This document shows positions 1 through 12,662 of a stretch of 64,000 bases of DNA, in pieces. Numbering within the stretch: the stretch's first letter is position 1; each line of letters opens with the position of its first letter. Both the position numbers and the translations under genes were made by a program. Origin of the DNA: Ridgeia piscesae (taxonomy: Eukaryota; Annelida; Polychaeta; Sabellida; Siboglinidae); assembly GCA_025642075.2 (NCBI GenBank), contig JAODUO010000573.1, positions 62,001 through 126,000 of the forward strand, written 5' to 3'. The notes under the pieces are model-generated. The model was given only the letters and a program-made list of their open reading frames with translations, searched no databases and was not told the origin of the DNA.

Positions 1-3000
1 TAATCGTAGTTTGAGCTGTCTATTTGTGAGCGAAGTACTTCGGTCACTGGCTTTTAGACCACTAAGTGGTCAGGAGTAGGTTACATAGGACGTGAAGTTG
101 GAGTCGTGAAAGACACCGGTAGACACCACTGGCCACTGAACAAGCACGCTGTAATTACCTCGAACACGGGCCAAAATTTAAATGCTGCCAAATTGTCGTA
201 GGAAATGGCGGTCGTAATTGAGCTTGTTATATGGTCGTCATTCATTGTGATAAAATTGTCATCGTGCTTGACAGGCAGGACTCAAGTGTGATGTCTTGGG
301 TTCATTTAAATGTATTTTTTGCGTAGGATTAGACGTCATTATATGTTAGAAATCATCCCCACCCAAGCAGTTAGGTTTTGCCTTCTGAATGTGAGATGGT
401 CCATCTCTTAAATACAAATTTCCAGTGGATCAGCATGTCCTGTACAATATAAAACCATTCTTGTTAGTTGGCAAGTATGATCAAATAAGTTGTATGTACA
501 TATTGTATTTTCTTGAAAACAGTTCAAATGATATTTCACTCAAATTTAATTAAAATCTATTTCACCTTATGAGGTACAGTGTAGTTTGTTTCCTAAGGTT
601 GGCGTAGACAGGTCAGCCATTTATTAATTCAAGATGGCAGCCTGAGCTTCATTTGAGATGATCCAATACAACTGTATCTGAAAAATTTCCAATTCTTCTA
701 ATTATAATGTTTAAAATGGCCCCATGTCGGAGAGTAATTCTTGTATGATATTAATCTACATACATGTCAAGTTGTCATGCTTTTAAACATAAATGCACAA
801 TTGTTGTGGTATTTTGAACCATGCCACCCCATTATGATATTTCAGTTGAAACCCCCCCATCCCGTGGGCAGCCAAATGGTGTCACAGACAGGATGAGGGG
901 TTTAGTAACCTACTCGAAACAAAGGACACTCGTTGTAAGCTGCACTGGTTGCACTAGCAATGACCACATAAGTGTTTTAATTAGTGAAGTGAAATATGAT
1001 TAACCTGAGATTTTAACAAGCCTCAAGCCTCATGCCGCTACCCATGAGTACCAGTCGCTAAAAATGTCCTAGTTTTAGGCCACTGCATTGCGGGCATAGC
1101 TACTGTACAGGCAGTGCAGAAATTATTTTCGACCTAGCATAAAGACACACTTAGTGGTAGATTAGATTTAGCAGTAGTCATTTTGGAAACATTCTTACCC
1201 TTCCGTGCTGTGTGAAATCGGATAGCTGCTAAACACATTGTTCTGTGCCTACCTGGGGCTGCTCTGTGGCACTTAGTTATTTATAATAGTGCATTTGCAT
1301 GGTGATACACATTGTAGTCAGGTAATCTGGATTAGCTAATCTGGATTACCAGAATTAACAAGCTGCTGTAATGGTGCCTGTTTGTCGAGAGCGTTGACTC
1401 TGTGAGAGGAGATACGGCTTGTGTAAGCAGAAAGTTGTCCGTTAAACAGAGATTTCTGGTGCAGTCGGGTTTTTCTGTTGTTGTTTTTACAATGTTTGGT
1501 TAATCACAAAAACAGAACCGCTTCAGAATCTGTTTTGAAAAGATTAATAAATTTTTTATGACAGTAAACACAACAGGATGACTGAGAAATATTGGTTCCG
1601 TTGCTTTGGAAGGTAAAGTTTATTTTAGCTTAGTAAATAGAAGAAACTAGGTGAAGATAAACATATCTATTTATACACATTATTTGAGAGGAAAGAACTA
1701 GGCCCAAGATAGATTGTAAATCTTCTAGCCTGTAGTTTTATCTTTCAAGATTATCTATTTCCTGTTTTCTATCATTTGTTTTTGATTTGTCTGATATTGT
1801 CAGAATAATATTTAAGATAAAAAGTTAAGAATGATAAGAAAGGTGGTTAGAATGTGTGAGACAATAAAACATGTAATTTGGTAAATGAATTCATTATGTT
1901 AACTTAATATTTTTGAAAACTAACGTTTAAATTGGAGAAGTTGTGACTTATCCAACAAAACCAATTGATGTAAGTTTTAGTTCATTTCTAAATGATTGTA
2001 GTTTTGTCCTTTCCTCTGGAATTTTTATTTCCACGTTAGTAATTAGATCATTGATGGGTGAAGATTAGATTTGAGTAAAATATTCGACGACTAATCAAAC
2101 TGATTGTAGTATGTCCAGTGAATCCTGTGTTAAACAAAACGGCCAAATGAATGGAAATTTCCACCATTAAAAATATTATTTTTGGTTATGTTTTGTTTTG
2201 GTCCCTTATGAAACATTGGCCAGTGTCCCACAGTTTAAGGGTCGTCTCAAAGTGGTTGTTGACGAAGGCTTCCTGTCGTTATGCGCAGTATTGGAAGGAC
2301 CTGGCAGACCTCCACATAAATGGGATTTGCGGGCGTAGGCAGACTTTGGGAACAGAAAATTTAAATGCAGGAAATGCACTGAGAATGTTTCTTTCTTCGG
2401 TGATGTGAGTTACGGTGAAACATTTGCGGGATGTCAGCTTTGTAAATTGTTCATTAGAAATATGTTGTGATAGTTAACTTTCATTCATATAAATTTACAT
2501 ACTTTAGAAGTTTAGTGATATATTATTCGATAAATTAATATAATTATTTACATAAATATACCACATGTATAAAAAAGTTGATCAAGTGTGTCGCTTTGTC
2601 CTAAAATCGCATATTATTTCTTTTAAGACCAACTTGAAAACTCTGGAAAGCATTCAACCACACAACAGTAAAGCAAGAAAAAAATTGTATCTCAAGGAAG
2701 TATTCAGCCACACATTTTATGATGCTACTGTCTAGTGAGGCCAGCACTGGGAGGTGCATTGGGAGGCAGGGACAAGGCACTGCAGGAAGACAGGAGTGCA
2801 TCTGTGGGAAGTAAAAAAGTGGTTGAGATAAGGGAGAAGGACGAGAGGGCTACTGGGCTGCGCTGGCAGGGATGGAGGGAGGCTGGGAGGTGTTTGCAGT
2901 CGGGAGCAGCTGGTCCCTGTTACAGCCTTCCTTCCCTAGCCCTTGTGGTGATGTCTGCACGGAGGGATTGGGATGAGAGTGGGAGGAAAACATCCAAGTG

Positions 3001-3045
3001 TTTCCCTCATTGGGACTATTTCGTGGCAGTGTGTGCTGTGTGGGC

Positions 3046-3300
3046 CGCTGTGGCACAGTGGCGGGAACATCGGGCCCTTAGTCAAGAGAACCCGCGTTCA
3101 CATTGTGTGTTGTCGTGTTGATCCTTGGGCCAGATCATTCACTCTACATTGCTCCAGTTCACTCAGCTGCATGACTGAGTACCTGGCTATAAACAGTGGT
3201 GGATATTTGTGTACGAGTAGACTACGCACATAAATTGCAGCATGGCTGGATGTTTACGAGAAAAGTTAAGTGTGTACATGAACAAATCGGCCAGGGAGCA
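3046..3300 (+). mobile_element. tRNA-derived SINE, plus orientation
   Basis: The head has TGGCACAGTGGCGGG (A-box-like) and CGCGTTCACATTG (B-box-like). It is followed by ACATTGCTCCAGTTCACTCA and GGTGGATATTTGTGTACG. The tail repeats AAATTGCAGCATGGCTGGAT. Confidence 0.7.
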
Positions 3301-5019
3301 GCCTCGCATGCCAGGGAGCATCCTCGCATTCCATGGAGCATCCTCTTGTTTAAATGCAATGTTTAGGGATTTGAATGGTTTGTTTCTTTCATTGTGATTC
3401 CCACCAGTCATGATTCCATCTTCAAACTAGGGCAGGTACATCCATGTATTTGTGCTGTTCTCACGGCTGACACAGTAGTGACTGGCAAAGGAAACTGCTA
3501 TAATTGTGTAGTTCGACTCCACTCAATCCCCAGCTTTACACAGATGATCAGTCAGAGAAATAGTAGCATAGCAAAACCACCCATGGTTTGCGAGGATTTG
3601 CAACATAATGATATATATACGGGAAAAGTACTGACAGTCAGCAATTTCATTTTGTTACTGAAGTTGTAACCTAAATGAAATGGAGTTTTTATAATTGCAG
3701 CTGTCAGATGTGTTAAAAAGATTTTGAATGAGAAACTTAGGAGTGAAAAATGATGTTGAAATCGCAAACCCTGTAAGTGTTAATTGGAAACAGGGTGTAT
3801 CATCCAAGGGTGTATCTGACTGTATCGTCCGACTGGCTGTGAAGCTGGTTTCTGGCGAGACGACGTGTGTTTGCTATCAAACTATGGCACTTCCATGTTC
3901 AAGCCCTAATGGTGAGATACGCCCATCTTGTACGGAATTCGGCAGCGCAATTTGAGCGAGACACCTGGAGGGGAAATTATGTATCGAATCCAGCCACGAC
4001 ATGTGTAGCCTGGTGAGTGAGTGAAGAGCAGCGTGCCACATCTGGGCAGTGTTTCTAGTGATAATTGGCCACGTCATTGCAATTTTGGAACTGGGTTTGA
4101 ATACTCAACAAACGAGTGTGGTTTGGATTAGTGCAACGGTGGAAATTAGGAAATGGCGAAGCTGTAATTTGATAGGAGTTGATACAAGGAGGTTATATGG
4201 CTTGAGAGTCCGTTGTTTCTGCAATTGAAGTGACCAGAATTTCCTGGAACACTTGCATCGTTGGCCAGTGAATTAATTCCTGGAATATTGTTGGCCAAAA
4301 GTTTTGGATGCTAAGCAAAATATTTTCACAGTGTAATACCTTATAAATTATACATTTTAGTTTTTGGAATACTGATACTAGAAGCTTGTGGGGTATCTAA
4401 GATGCGGGATGGGGTTATAATATCTTAGTATCCCATTAAATGGGGTGCAAATGGTTATATAAAATTATTAAAAACAATACAAAAATTATTAAATAAAAAA
4501 ATGTATATGGCTGAATTCTATGCTTCTGAATATGCCACTAGAAATAAAGAAAACTTTGTGTAGCGCTGGTAATAAGTACCTAAAACAATACCCATGTTTA
4601 CTTGCTAACACAGATTGGCCATCCACATGTTATGGTTGTGCACTGCAGTATTGATAATTTTTACAATTGCAAAAGATGTGATTGATATATTATCAACCAG
4701 ATTTGTTTATGAAATTTCTTATCAGTAAATGTACAAGCCCAACAGTTGGTGTGGTTTGGAATATCGTGCTACTGGTGCTAAAGGCCAGTTGTTACTGCTG
4801 TTACAGTTATGTAACGACACAGGGACATTCACCTGACTCAGACCTGCCACGAGTGTTGTGTTATGTAAGAGACAGACAGTGGCAGTGTAGGATTATGGAT
4901 TATTGAACTTGGCATTCCAGCGATATTGCCTGCGTACCCAGTGTCACTGGATGTACGGTTGCACCAGTGACGTCGGTAGCGGACAGCAAAGAAACATCCA
5001 CTGCTTGAGCCAACTTATT

Positions 5020-5298
5020 CAGGGGACCATTTCAACAATTTTGTTAAGAGCTCTTAAACCTGATTTTGCTCTTTAAAATCAATTTTGATCCTTAACAGTG
5101 ATCTCGAATACCTGAAAACTGTCAAGGCCACGAAGCACCAGTGGACATTGCTACCAGTGTGTCATGGAAATAGTCTCCTCAAGCAGTAATACGGCAATGA
5201 ATTTCTTTTGAAAGAAGATTACATTTTATTTAGCAACAGATTTTGTTTAAGGATGAATGTTGCTTAACAGCTCTTTAGCTTAGTGAAACGGTCCCCTG
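5020..5298 (+). mobile_element. MITE family A, full copy 1
   Basis: A 279-bp element with 15-bp terminal inverted repeats: CAGGGGACCATTTCA on the left, TGAAACGGTCCCCTG on the right. The interior shares GTTAAGAGCTCTTAAAC and TTTTGATCCTTAACAGTGAT with copies at 46217, 58752 and 8266. It has no coding capacity, so it is a non-autonomous DNA transposon. Confidence 0.85.
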
Positions 5299-5596
5299 TT
5301 GTTTGGTTACAATGTATCCACCAGACATGTGGGCCAATCCCTGCTGAGGCTGTGTCTGACGTAGTGGTCTGACACCAATCGCTGCCTTGGTGAAATCTTA
5401 AATATGGTCGGCACCATTGATAATTCAGCACCGGTTACTTCGGTCGAATGCAGATTCTGTCCACTTGTGTCGATGGACTAATTTCAGCCGGAATGGGTTA
5501 ACATGTTGGCCTTATGTTAAGTGGTACTAAGCCGATCAATATGTCGTCTCCAGTAGCATACAGTATGTTTTATGCCACTTTGTCTGATTAAAGGAA

Positions 5597-5646
5597 TGTA
5601 TATATGTATATATATATATGTATATGTATATGTATATGTATGTGTG

Positions 5647-5688
<42 letters not shown>

Positions 5689-5692
5689 TTTT
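5597..5692. repeat. (TA/TG)n microsatellite
   Basis: Alternating TATATG/TATA tract in the 3' flank. Confidence 0.9.
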
Positions 5693-6904
5693 ATTAATAT
5701 ATACACTATGCTATATATGTAAAATGTGCCACAGTTTCCATACTTGCAACACACATCTGTACTTTCTATTCTCAAAGCTACATTATTTGGGTGTTTATAT
5801 GGTCAATTTAGTGGCCATCTTAGATTTACGTCATCAAGATGGCTGCAAACTGTTAAAATAACTTCAGATTCGTATTTATTGCCCCCAAAACATCATTTAG
5901 ATGCCCACATCATCATGCTGCTGTATTTAGAACAAAATTATGTTGATTTTGGTGGTGTAATGTGGTGGTCATCTTGGATTCTGGAAAAAACAAGCAGGTG
6001 TCAAGTGGCTACCCAAACAATTGTAAACAAACATTGCAAGGTTCCCGGGCCGAACCACCAGACTAATAGTAGATCCACTGTTTTCATGTTGTGATGGCGA
6101 TAGCCTTCCTGCAAAATTGAAGTTTTACCTGTCCTAAATGTCACAGTATACACGATTTTGTACAAATAATCCAATCTCAATATGCACAGAACAAATAATT
6201 AACTGTTTTTTGTCGTCCAATTTCCACCTGTCAACTCACATTTTGTAACCATCTAAAATGAACATTGCCAGTCTGAAAGACAGGTGGGTGTGTCTCTAGT
6301 CATCGCCATGGCGATAGAGGAGAATAAGAGACTTCACTGTGGGTGTGAGGTATAGGACACGAGGGAAAGGAAACATTCAATTGTTAAATCACTTTGGCCC
6401 CTATAGTGGGATTCAGAGTTGTAGTTTTTGAACCATGAAATATCAAACAGGTGTAAAGCGCTTCAGATGTTGCTAGTTTGTTGCTTACCAGGATATGAAG
6501 TGTAGCCAGTTGTTGGGTCGACAGCTGTGATTGGTAAATCTCTACTGATGTATAATAATATGTTACACATAGTTATTTTGTCGGGAAACTCTACAAAGTT
6601 GGCATTTATACAGAGGTTATTGTTTCATGTGATTGCGTCCAGTCCACATGGGGTAACCTGTGTTGTTTGAAAAACTAGAAGAAATACCAGCAAATGTAAC
6701 TTTAAAGATCCACTCACAGTCCGATATGTCCACACTTCAGACTAATTTAGCGAACAATAAAACCTGCACTGTAATAACTCATGTGTGGGTGCATATGAGT
6801 TTGATTTTGGGAAATCCTTTAATTTAGTATTCTTTTAAAATATTTTCAACTGGATCCAGTAATAAATCGGTGAACAAACTGGTATGTCTCTCTGTCGATC
6901 TGTC

Positions 6905-6992
6905 TGTGTCTCTTCCCTGTCTGTCTGCCTGTCTGCCTGTCTGCCTGTCTGCCTGTCTGCCTGTCTGCCTGTCTGCCTGTCTGTCTGTCTGT
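6905..6992. repeat. (CTGT/CTGCCTGT)n repeat
   Basis: An 8-base CTGTCTGC unit repeated about eight times, flanked by CTGT. Confidence 0.9.
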
Positions 6993-8265
6993 CCCTTCCT
7001 CTTGCAAGATGAATGACCAACAATAATGCTTAATTTTTACTTAATTATTTGTCCTACTGTGTCTGTTATGTTACACATCAGAATGATAATTGTTGCTAAA
7101 ATAAAATTTAATCCGACTAGGGTTTGACCCATTAAATATGGACACTTTCATGTATTGGTTAATGATAGCAAAAATTATAAGCCCAATATATGATCATATC
7201 ATTAAATGTTTGTTTCTGTGTGTTCCAGGTACAAGCAATGACTGTCACCTTCGTGGTACATTGACGTCACGTGGAGCCAGCATGCCCGCATTCGTGCGTT
7301 CTGTGTAGAACGACCGCGACACAGCACACTTGTGCAGGAAACAACCGTTGCTCGTTCGAGTGAAGTCTCGCTGACACTTCAGCTTTGGCCTCCAGATGTG
7401 ACATTTAGCACCAAGTAGCCGTCGTCGGCAAACACCACCTTTGGTCACCTGGTTGCCGTAGCAACCAGGTAAGTCTTCCGAGGCGTTCATCTCAAGAAGC
7501 TGCACGCATTGTCAAAGTTCAAGAGGATATATAGACAGTTCAACGTCCAAACAAGAGCTTTAAACCAGAACATGTGGCTGAGACTTCCAGCCTGTGGAGG
7601 CAGACGTATTGCCACCTTTCTGTGGGTTATCACTTATCATTGTGCATCGGACGTTTTGTGTTCTTGTCCTAGTCAAGTATAATAAAGATAAGCTACAATC
7701 TGTCCGAGTGCGTAATCAAGAGGGAAAGTGATCAGTGTAAACGGTGGACGTTTCCCGACATGTAAATCATTCTTTAGAAGACACCACCTGGTCTATATGT
7801 GTGCGCACATGGCTGCTTGCTGAAAAGCTGATTGGCACAGAAATCCTCTTGAAATTTCAACAGATTTTGTACAATCACTGGGAAGGGTAATTTTTCACGT
7901 AATTTGCAACGCTAATGATATGCAATGTGGGAGAGAGGTTTTGCACCGTAAGAGTACTGTTTTTCTAATGATGCCGCGTAATGAGGTCAAGGTCAAGGTC
8001 ACCACACTGAAGCAGTATTACCCTGTATATATATATATGTGCACTGCCAGGAAGCTTACTGCTGTATCTTGTTGCCAGGGTAACCAAGGTGTATCCATAG
8101 CAACTGTGACATCCATATTCCTCCATGGCGTTGGTCAGATTGGGAGGCAGCGATTGTTCATGTTAAATGCAGGATGCCATGTTACGTAATATGTTTGTGG
8201 AGTGGTTAATGTGTGTGGTTAATATCATAACAATTATCATAAGCAGTCACATTCTTGTAAAGATC

Positions 8266-8430
8266 CGGGGACCATCTCATTAACGTTCTTACGAGCTCCG
8301 ATTTTGCACTTTATAGTAATTTTGCTCCGTACCAATGCTCTTCTGTAAACACGAGAAGATGCCACTGAAAAACAATTGCTGGTGTCAGAATATGGACTGG
8401 AGCTTCATTGTCTTAATAAAATGGCCCCTG
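8266..8430 (+). mobile_element. MITE family A, internally deleted copy
   Basis: Starts CGGGGACCATCTCATTAACG and ends AAATGGCCCCTG, with a shortened, diverged interior that keeps the CGATTTTGCACTTTA segment. About 165 bp. Confidence 0.6.
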
Positions 8431-9288
8431 AAAAGTGCAATTTACCACAGCAAAGTGAACATATACATTAGTGAACTTATACAAAATGATGCAAGAAAGA
8501 AGGTGCCATTATGATTACTTTATCATATCACAAGGTTGAAGCAATGACTCATGTCTATGGTCCAACAATAAACACACGCAGGCACATGTACTACACATGC
8601 ACACACAGTCACACACACAAACACTTGGGAACATACTCCTAAAATATATAAAATATATGTGCTTATATATGCATAAGTAAGCTTTGTCTTGAAGGTGACA
8701 TAGCATACTCAAAATGTGCTTCTACATAAGGATATCATAACAGCGAAACCGGACAAAACGGACTCTCCTTTGTGGGAGATTGCATTGCATAGAACGCTTC
8801 TATTGGGCAGTCAAACTGTAAATATTGACCCGACATTGTCCCGATTTCAATGTTTCCCGTGATTCGCCGTCATTTTCCATACAGTGCATTCTAATGGCTA
8901 GATTATGTAATGTTGCATTTCGGCCGTGACACTGACATGTGTTTTAGATACACACCCATATAATATTCTATTGTTTGTGTATTATTTTCTTGTGTACATA
9001 TGTTGCTTTTTCTGCCGCCAGTGTAAAGTTGTGTACATAGTTGTCATTGAGAGATTGTTTTCTACTGCGGTTGATGCGTGTTACTTGTGATGTCACGCCG
9101 GTCTGTCCAATGGCGGTGCTCCGTTCATGCTAATGTTTTGTTACCGATAACAACGAGATTTGTGTAAATATAATTTATTACTTGCTGTCCGGACTGACAT
9201 CTAGTGGCAGTTGGGTCACAACTGATGCCACAGCGTTTATATTTTCAAACACCGATTGTTATATTGCGAGGTGCCTGGTGAACTGACA

Positions 9289-9290
9289 TG

Positions 9291-9324
<34 letters not shown>

Positions 9325-9334
9325 GATGATGATG
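9289..9334. repeat. (TGA)n trinucleotide repeat
   Basis: About 14 TGA/GAT triplets with one AAG interruption in non-coding flank. Confidence 0.9.
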
Positions 9335-10863
9335 ACAAATGGCAGTATTTCTAAATGCCTCCATTTAACGATCTGCTGATAAACGTTAGCTGTTATTAAC
9401 CGATCAATTGCAACCTAAGTAATATAGCATATTATTGTAATAGGGAAAAATGCAGACTACAGGTATACATACCCATGTATTTCAGTTTGCAGCGTTATTC
9501 GATCAGTTTCTGCTTCGGAATTTATGTATTCGCGAGGAAGCCGGCTGTACGACCTTGTCGTTTGCAGACAGGTCAAATTGAAAGGTGTGCTTTTTTGGGT
9601 GTATTAAATAAAGCTGACATGTAACGAAAGAAATGGTGCTTTGAGTTTGTGAAAGGGAATCATCCATGGCTGCCAAGTATTAGCAGGAAGTTCAACCAAT
9701 CGGGTGTACTTTGGCACAGTTGTTGATTGGTGTGTGTGGGAACGAGGAACCTCCAAGTTATTTGTGAGTTACAATGCCTGACTGCATTTGTGAAGCAGTG
9801 GTGGAGGTGTAGTATTTCAATTTTGTATTTGCAATTTAAAAAATCCAGTAAAAACCCCCATATCTAGTCAGATTTGTAAAAAGTAACTACTTTTTTCTGG
9901 GGGTCACATGACACCCTGAATGTTTGGGGCCCAAGATGTCTATCATCTAGGAAATGCTTAACGATTAATTCCTAATAGTCATCATACATACGTATATTTA
10001 TATACATGCACACATATAATTATATTTGTACACTAGCTGTAGTTAGAGATTAACTTTTTTTGGATGTCAGTATAACCAGCACACACTACTAGATTTGTAA
10101 TATAATTTTAATAAAAAACAATTATTCCCAGAACAGTTTAAAACTGACATATAACTTAACCTAACTCAGACAATCTTCAGTGCAGTGAAGTGAAGTGAAG
10201 TTACACATTTGACTTATATAAATGTATTCTCATCAACAACATTATTTTCTCCTAACTATGAATGTCTAATATGTACAGTTATCTACAAAATGCATCTGAA
10301 GTAGACAACATTCCCAGGTTGCTGAATGCTCCACTGTTCAAAGCACGAAAAACCAAGAAACCTCAGCAAACCTCTGGTGTGACACTGACTAGATGTTCTG
10401 CCAGTCTCTGGTGTCACACTTTGTCTCTTCGAGATACTGTGACAACTCAACACCCACGTGTCACTCGCACAGCTGTCACATTTGGCAGTGTATCGCTGTC
10501 ACATGCACATTTTTCCGGGCGTTAAATAATCTCCGGGTAATGTTTCTGCTCAGTGTGATAAATCTAAAAACATCAATGTGCAGCGAAATGCAAAAGATTT
10601 GTGGTATAAATAACATGGGCTGTTCATTAACTCTCCTGTGGTGTTTACTGTGAAGAGTTGCTTAAAATTGCATTCAATACATTAAAATATTACGCTTGTT
10701 TAAATGACTGTTCTGGATTACGGTGCATTGCAGTCATGATTTGGCCTACTACCAAAACATGCCTCAAAACCGTTTGCCTGATGTTAATTTGTGACAAATA
10801 ACTTTGTTGAAAGTTTATATACATCCTCTTGCTCACAGTGGCCGACATCAGACTAAATATGTA

Positions 10864-10873
10864 TTTATTTATT
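10864..10873 (-). terminator. TAF1 polyadenylation signal (overlapping AATAAA pair)
   Basis: On the minus strand AATAAATAAA gives two overlapping canonical AATAAA hexamers about 150 bases after the stop codon. A short 3' UTR of roughly 170-180 nt is implied. Confidence 0.7.
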
Positions 10874-11022
10874 CAGTGGGAAGTGTTAACATACTTAACA
10901 GTAACTAATGACAATGACTGACTCGTGCATGCACAGAAACGACACCCGGATACTTTGTAACGCCTGGAAAAATGTAAACGCTACATTCCTTCACACAGAA
11001 CTGTCGCACGACCAGTGCCTCA

Positions 11023-11465
11023 TCACTGCTGCATGAACTCCTCAAAGTTAAACTCCTCTCCACCAGGTGGCAGTGCAGTCTCCTGTCGCCCCTGCGCTAA
11101 ATCGTTATCATTTTCTTCGTCTGACTCTGACACTGCGAGATCAATATCAATTCCTGTAGTGCCTTGTTCAACCGAGTCGCCCTGTGCTGCGTTTGACGCC
11201 ACCTGGTTGTTTGCAAAGGAACGAAAGAACTCGTTCGGATCGAAACTGTTCTCGTCATTGAAGTCATACTGTGACATCTGCAGTGCATTCTGGGACTGGT
11301 CGCCGGCAGTTGACTCTGCGGCAGCGTATGCGTAGTCTTGCGCATTGTCGTCGTACGTGTAGTTCAGTGCCTCGCTCTGATTGGCTGTCTCGTCCGTTTC
11401 CATGGTATCATCGTCACGTGTTTTCTGGTGGTCCTCCGAATCGCTGCCACTTGAACTGAGTTTTG
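11023..11465 (-). CDS. TAF1: TAF1 coding exon 42 (C terminus and stop)
   Basis: 147 residues after the split codon. Opens with [10 protein letters not shown], matching QLSESGSDSD near the vertebrate C terminus. It then diverges into an acidic, Q/N- and aromatic-rich tail with repeated D/E-F pairs ([18 protein letters not shown]) ending [11 protein letters not shown] and TGA at 11023-11025. Acceptor TTGTTGCAG. The tail is longer than I expect and resembles an acidic interaction or activation segment; that role is inference. Confidence 0.95.
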
Positions 11466-12596
11466 CTGCAACAAATGTCATTGGCTGGTTATTGCTATTA
11501 TGTCAATATAATGTGGTCCTCCAGGATATAATTACACTTGCCAAAGTTAGCTGTCTATGCCTTGTCCCATGAATTTCTTATTTTGGCAGAAATGTAAATC
11601 GTTTAATCTCACCTGGCATGGCTAAGTTAGCTGTCTTGTTTCACAAATTTTGTATTTTGGCAGAAGTGTAAAACGTTTAATCTCACCTTGCAATGTCCAG
11701 TGTATTTTTTTCGACAAATAACCCAAATTAAAAATACTGTTCACAGCATGTTTAAAATAAATATGCTCCAAAGTAAGTGATCATGACTTTAATATAAATA
11801 TTAAAACTAATAAAATACATCATTCAGAAATATGCATACATTAAAAACAGTTGATGATGAATGAAAACAAAACAGGTGAAAATGACATAATTTCTCAAAA
11901 CACTTCTTTAAAAAAATCTTCAGTTTTAGCAACACATCCAAAGTTACTGAAGATATTTCAGCAAATAATGTCTCAATTTAATAGGCTAGATGTTGCTATA
12001 ACAATAATAATCTGACGACATTATTCTGTGCCACAAATCTAGTAACTGTAAACATTCAGAGGTGCATTATAGCACTACAATTTATTTTTAAAGTTAAAAC
12101 AGAAGTGAATTTTGTAAAACAAAATAATGAACTGATCAGTATAAATAAATAATATTAGTCATAATACTAGTAATATACTACTAAATAAAAATTAATTATA
12201 ATACAAGTTAAAAATAAATAAATAATAAAATCGTTGATAAATGGTCGACCCTAAACTGTCCTAAGTGAATTGAACTCACAGAAGTAGTTCTGATTCTTTC
12301 CTTCGTCATCATCATCAGAGTTCTCTGGGGTAATCTGCAGATCCTGAGCAAGACTGTCGTCTACGTCAGAGCTGCCGCGACCGCCCTGAACACACAGGCA
12401 ACGTCACAACAACATTCAACACAGTTATTATAATAATAAAGTTTATTTACGACAAAAGTCCACAATATACATAAGACACCTGTGAAAATATTCAGATATA
12501 CCCATGCTGTGGAATGACTTTTTTATTTAAAAATATATAATAAAGTTTAATTATGACAAATGTCAAAATACAGAAGATACATGTAAAATATATATA

Positions 12597-12662
<66 letters not shown>

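Larger units (their letters stand above)
1..10863. other. Downstream flank without a recognised gene
   Basis: No protein similarity is recognisable in any frame. Possible plus-strand polyadenylation hexamers (AATAAA) lie near 7681 and 9607, so some of this may be a long 3' UTR of a plus-strand gene beginning before the window. That is inference. It contains two copies of MITE family A, a SINE at 3046-3300 and microsatellites. Confidence 0.4.

Noticed and set aside
2735..3121. 128-codon plus-strand frame
   Set aside because: Overlaps the SINE head and has no recognisable protein similarity.
7245..7505. 86-codon minus-strand frame with mixed composition
   Set aside because: No recognisable domain, no splice or start support, and length within chance expectation for this flank.
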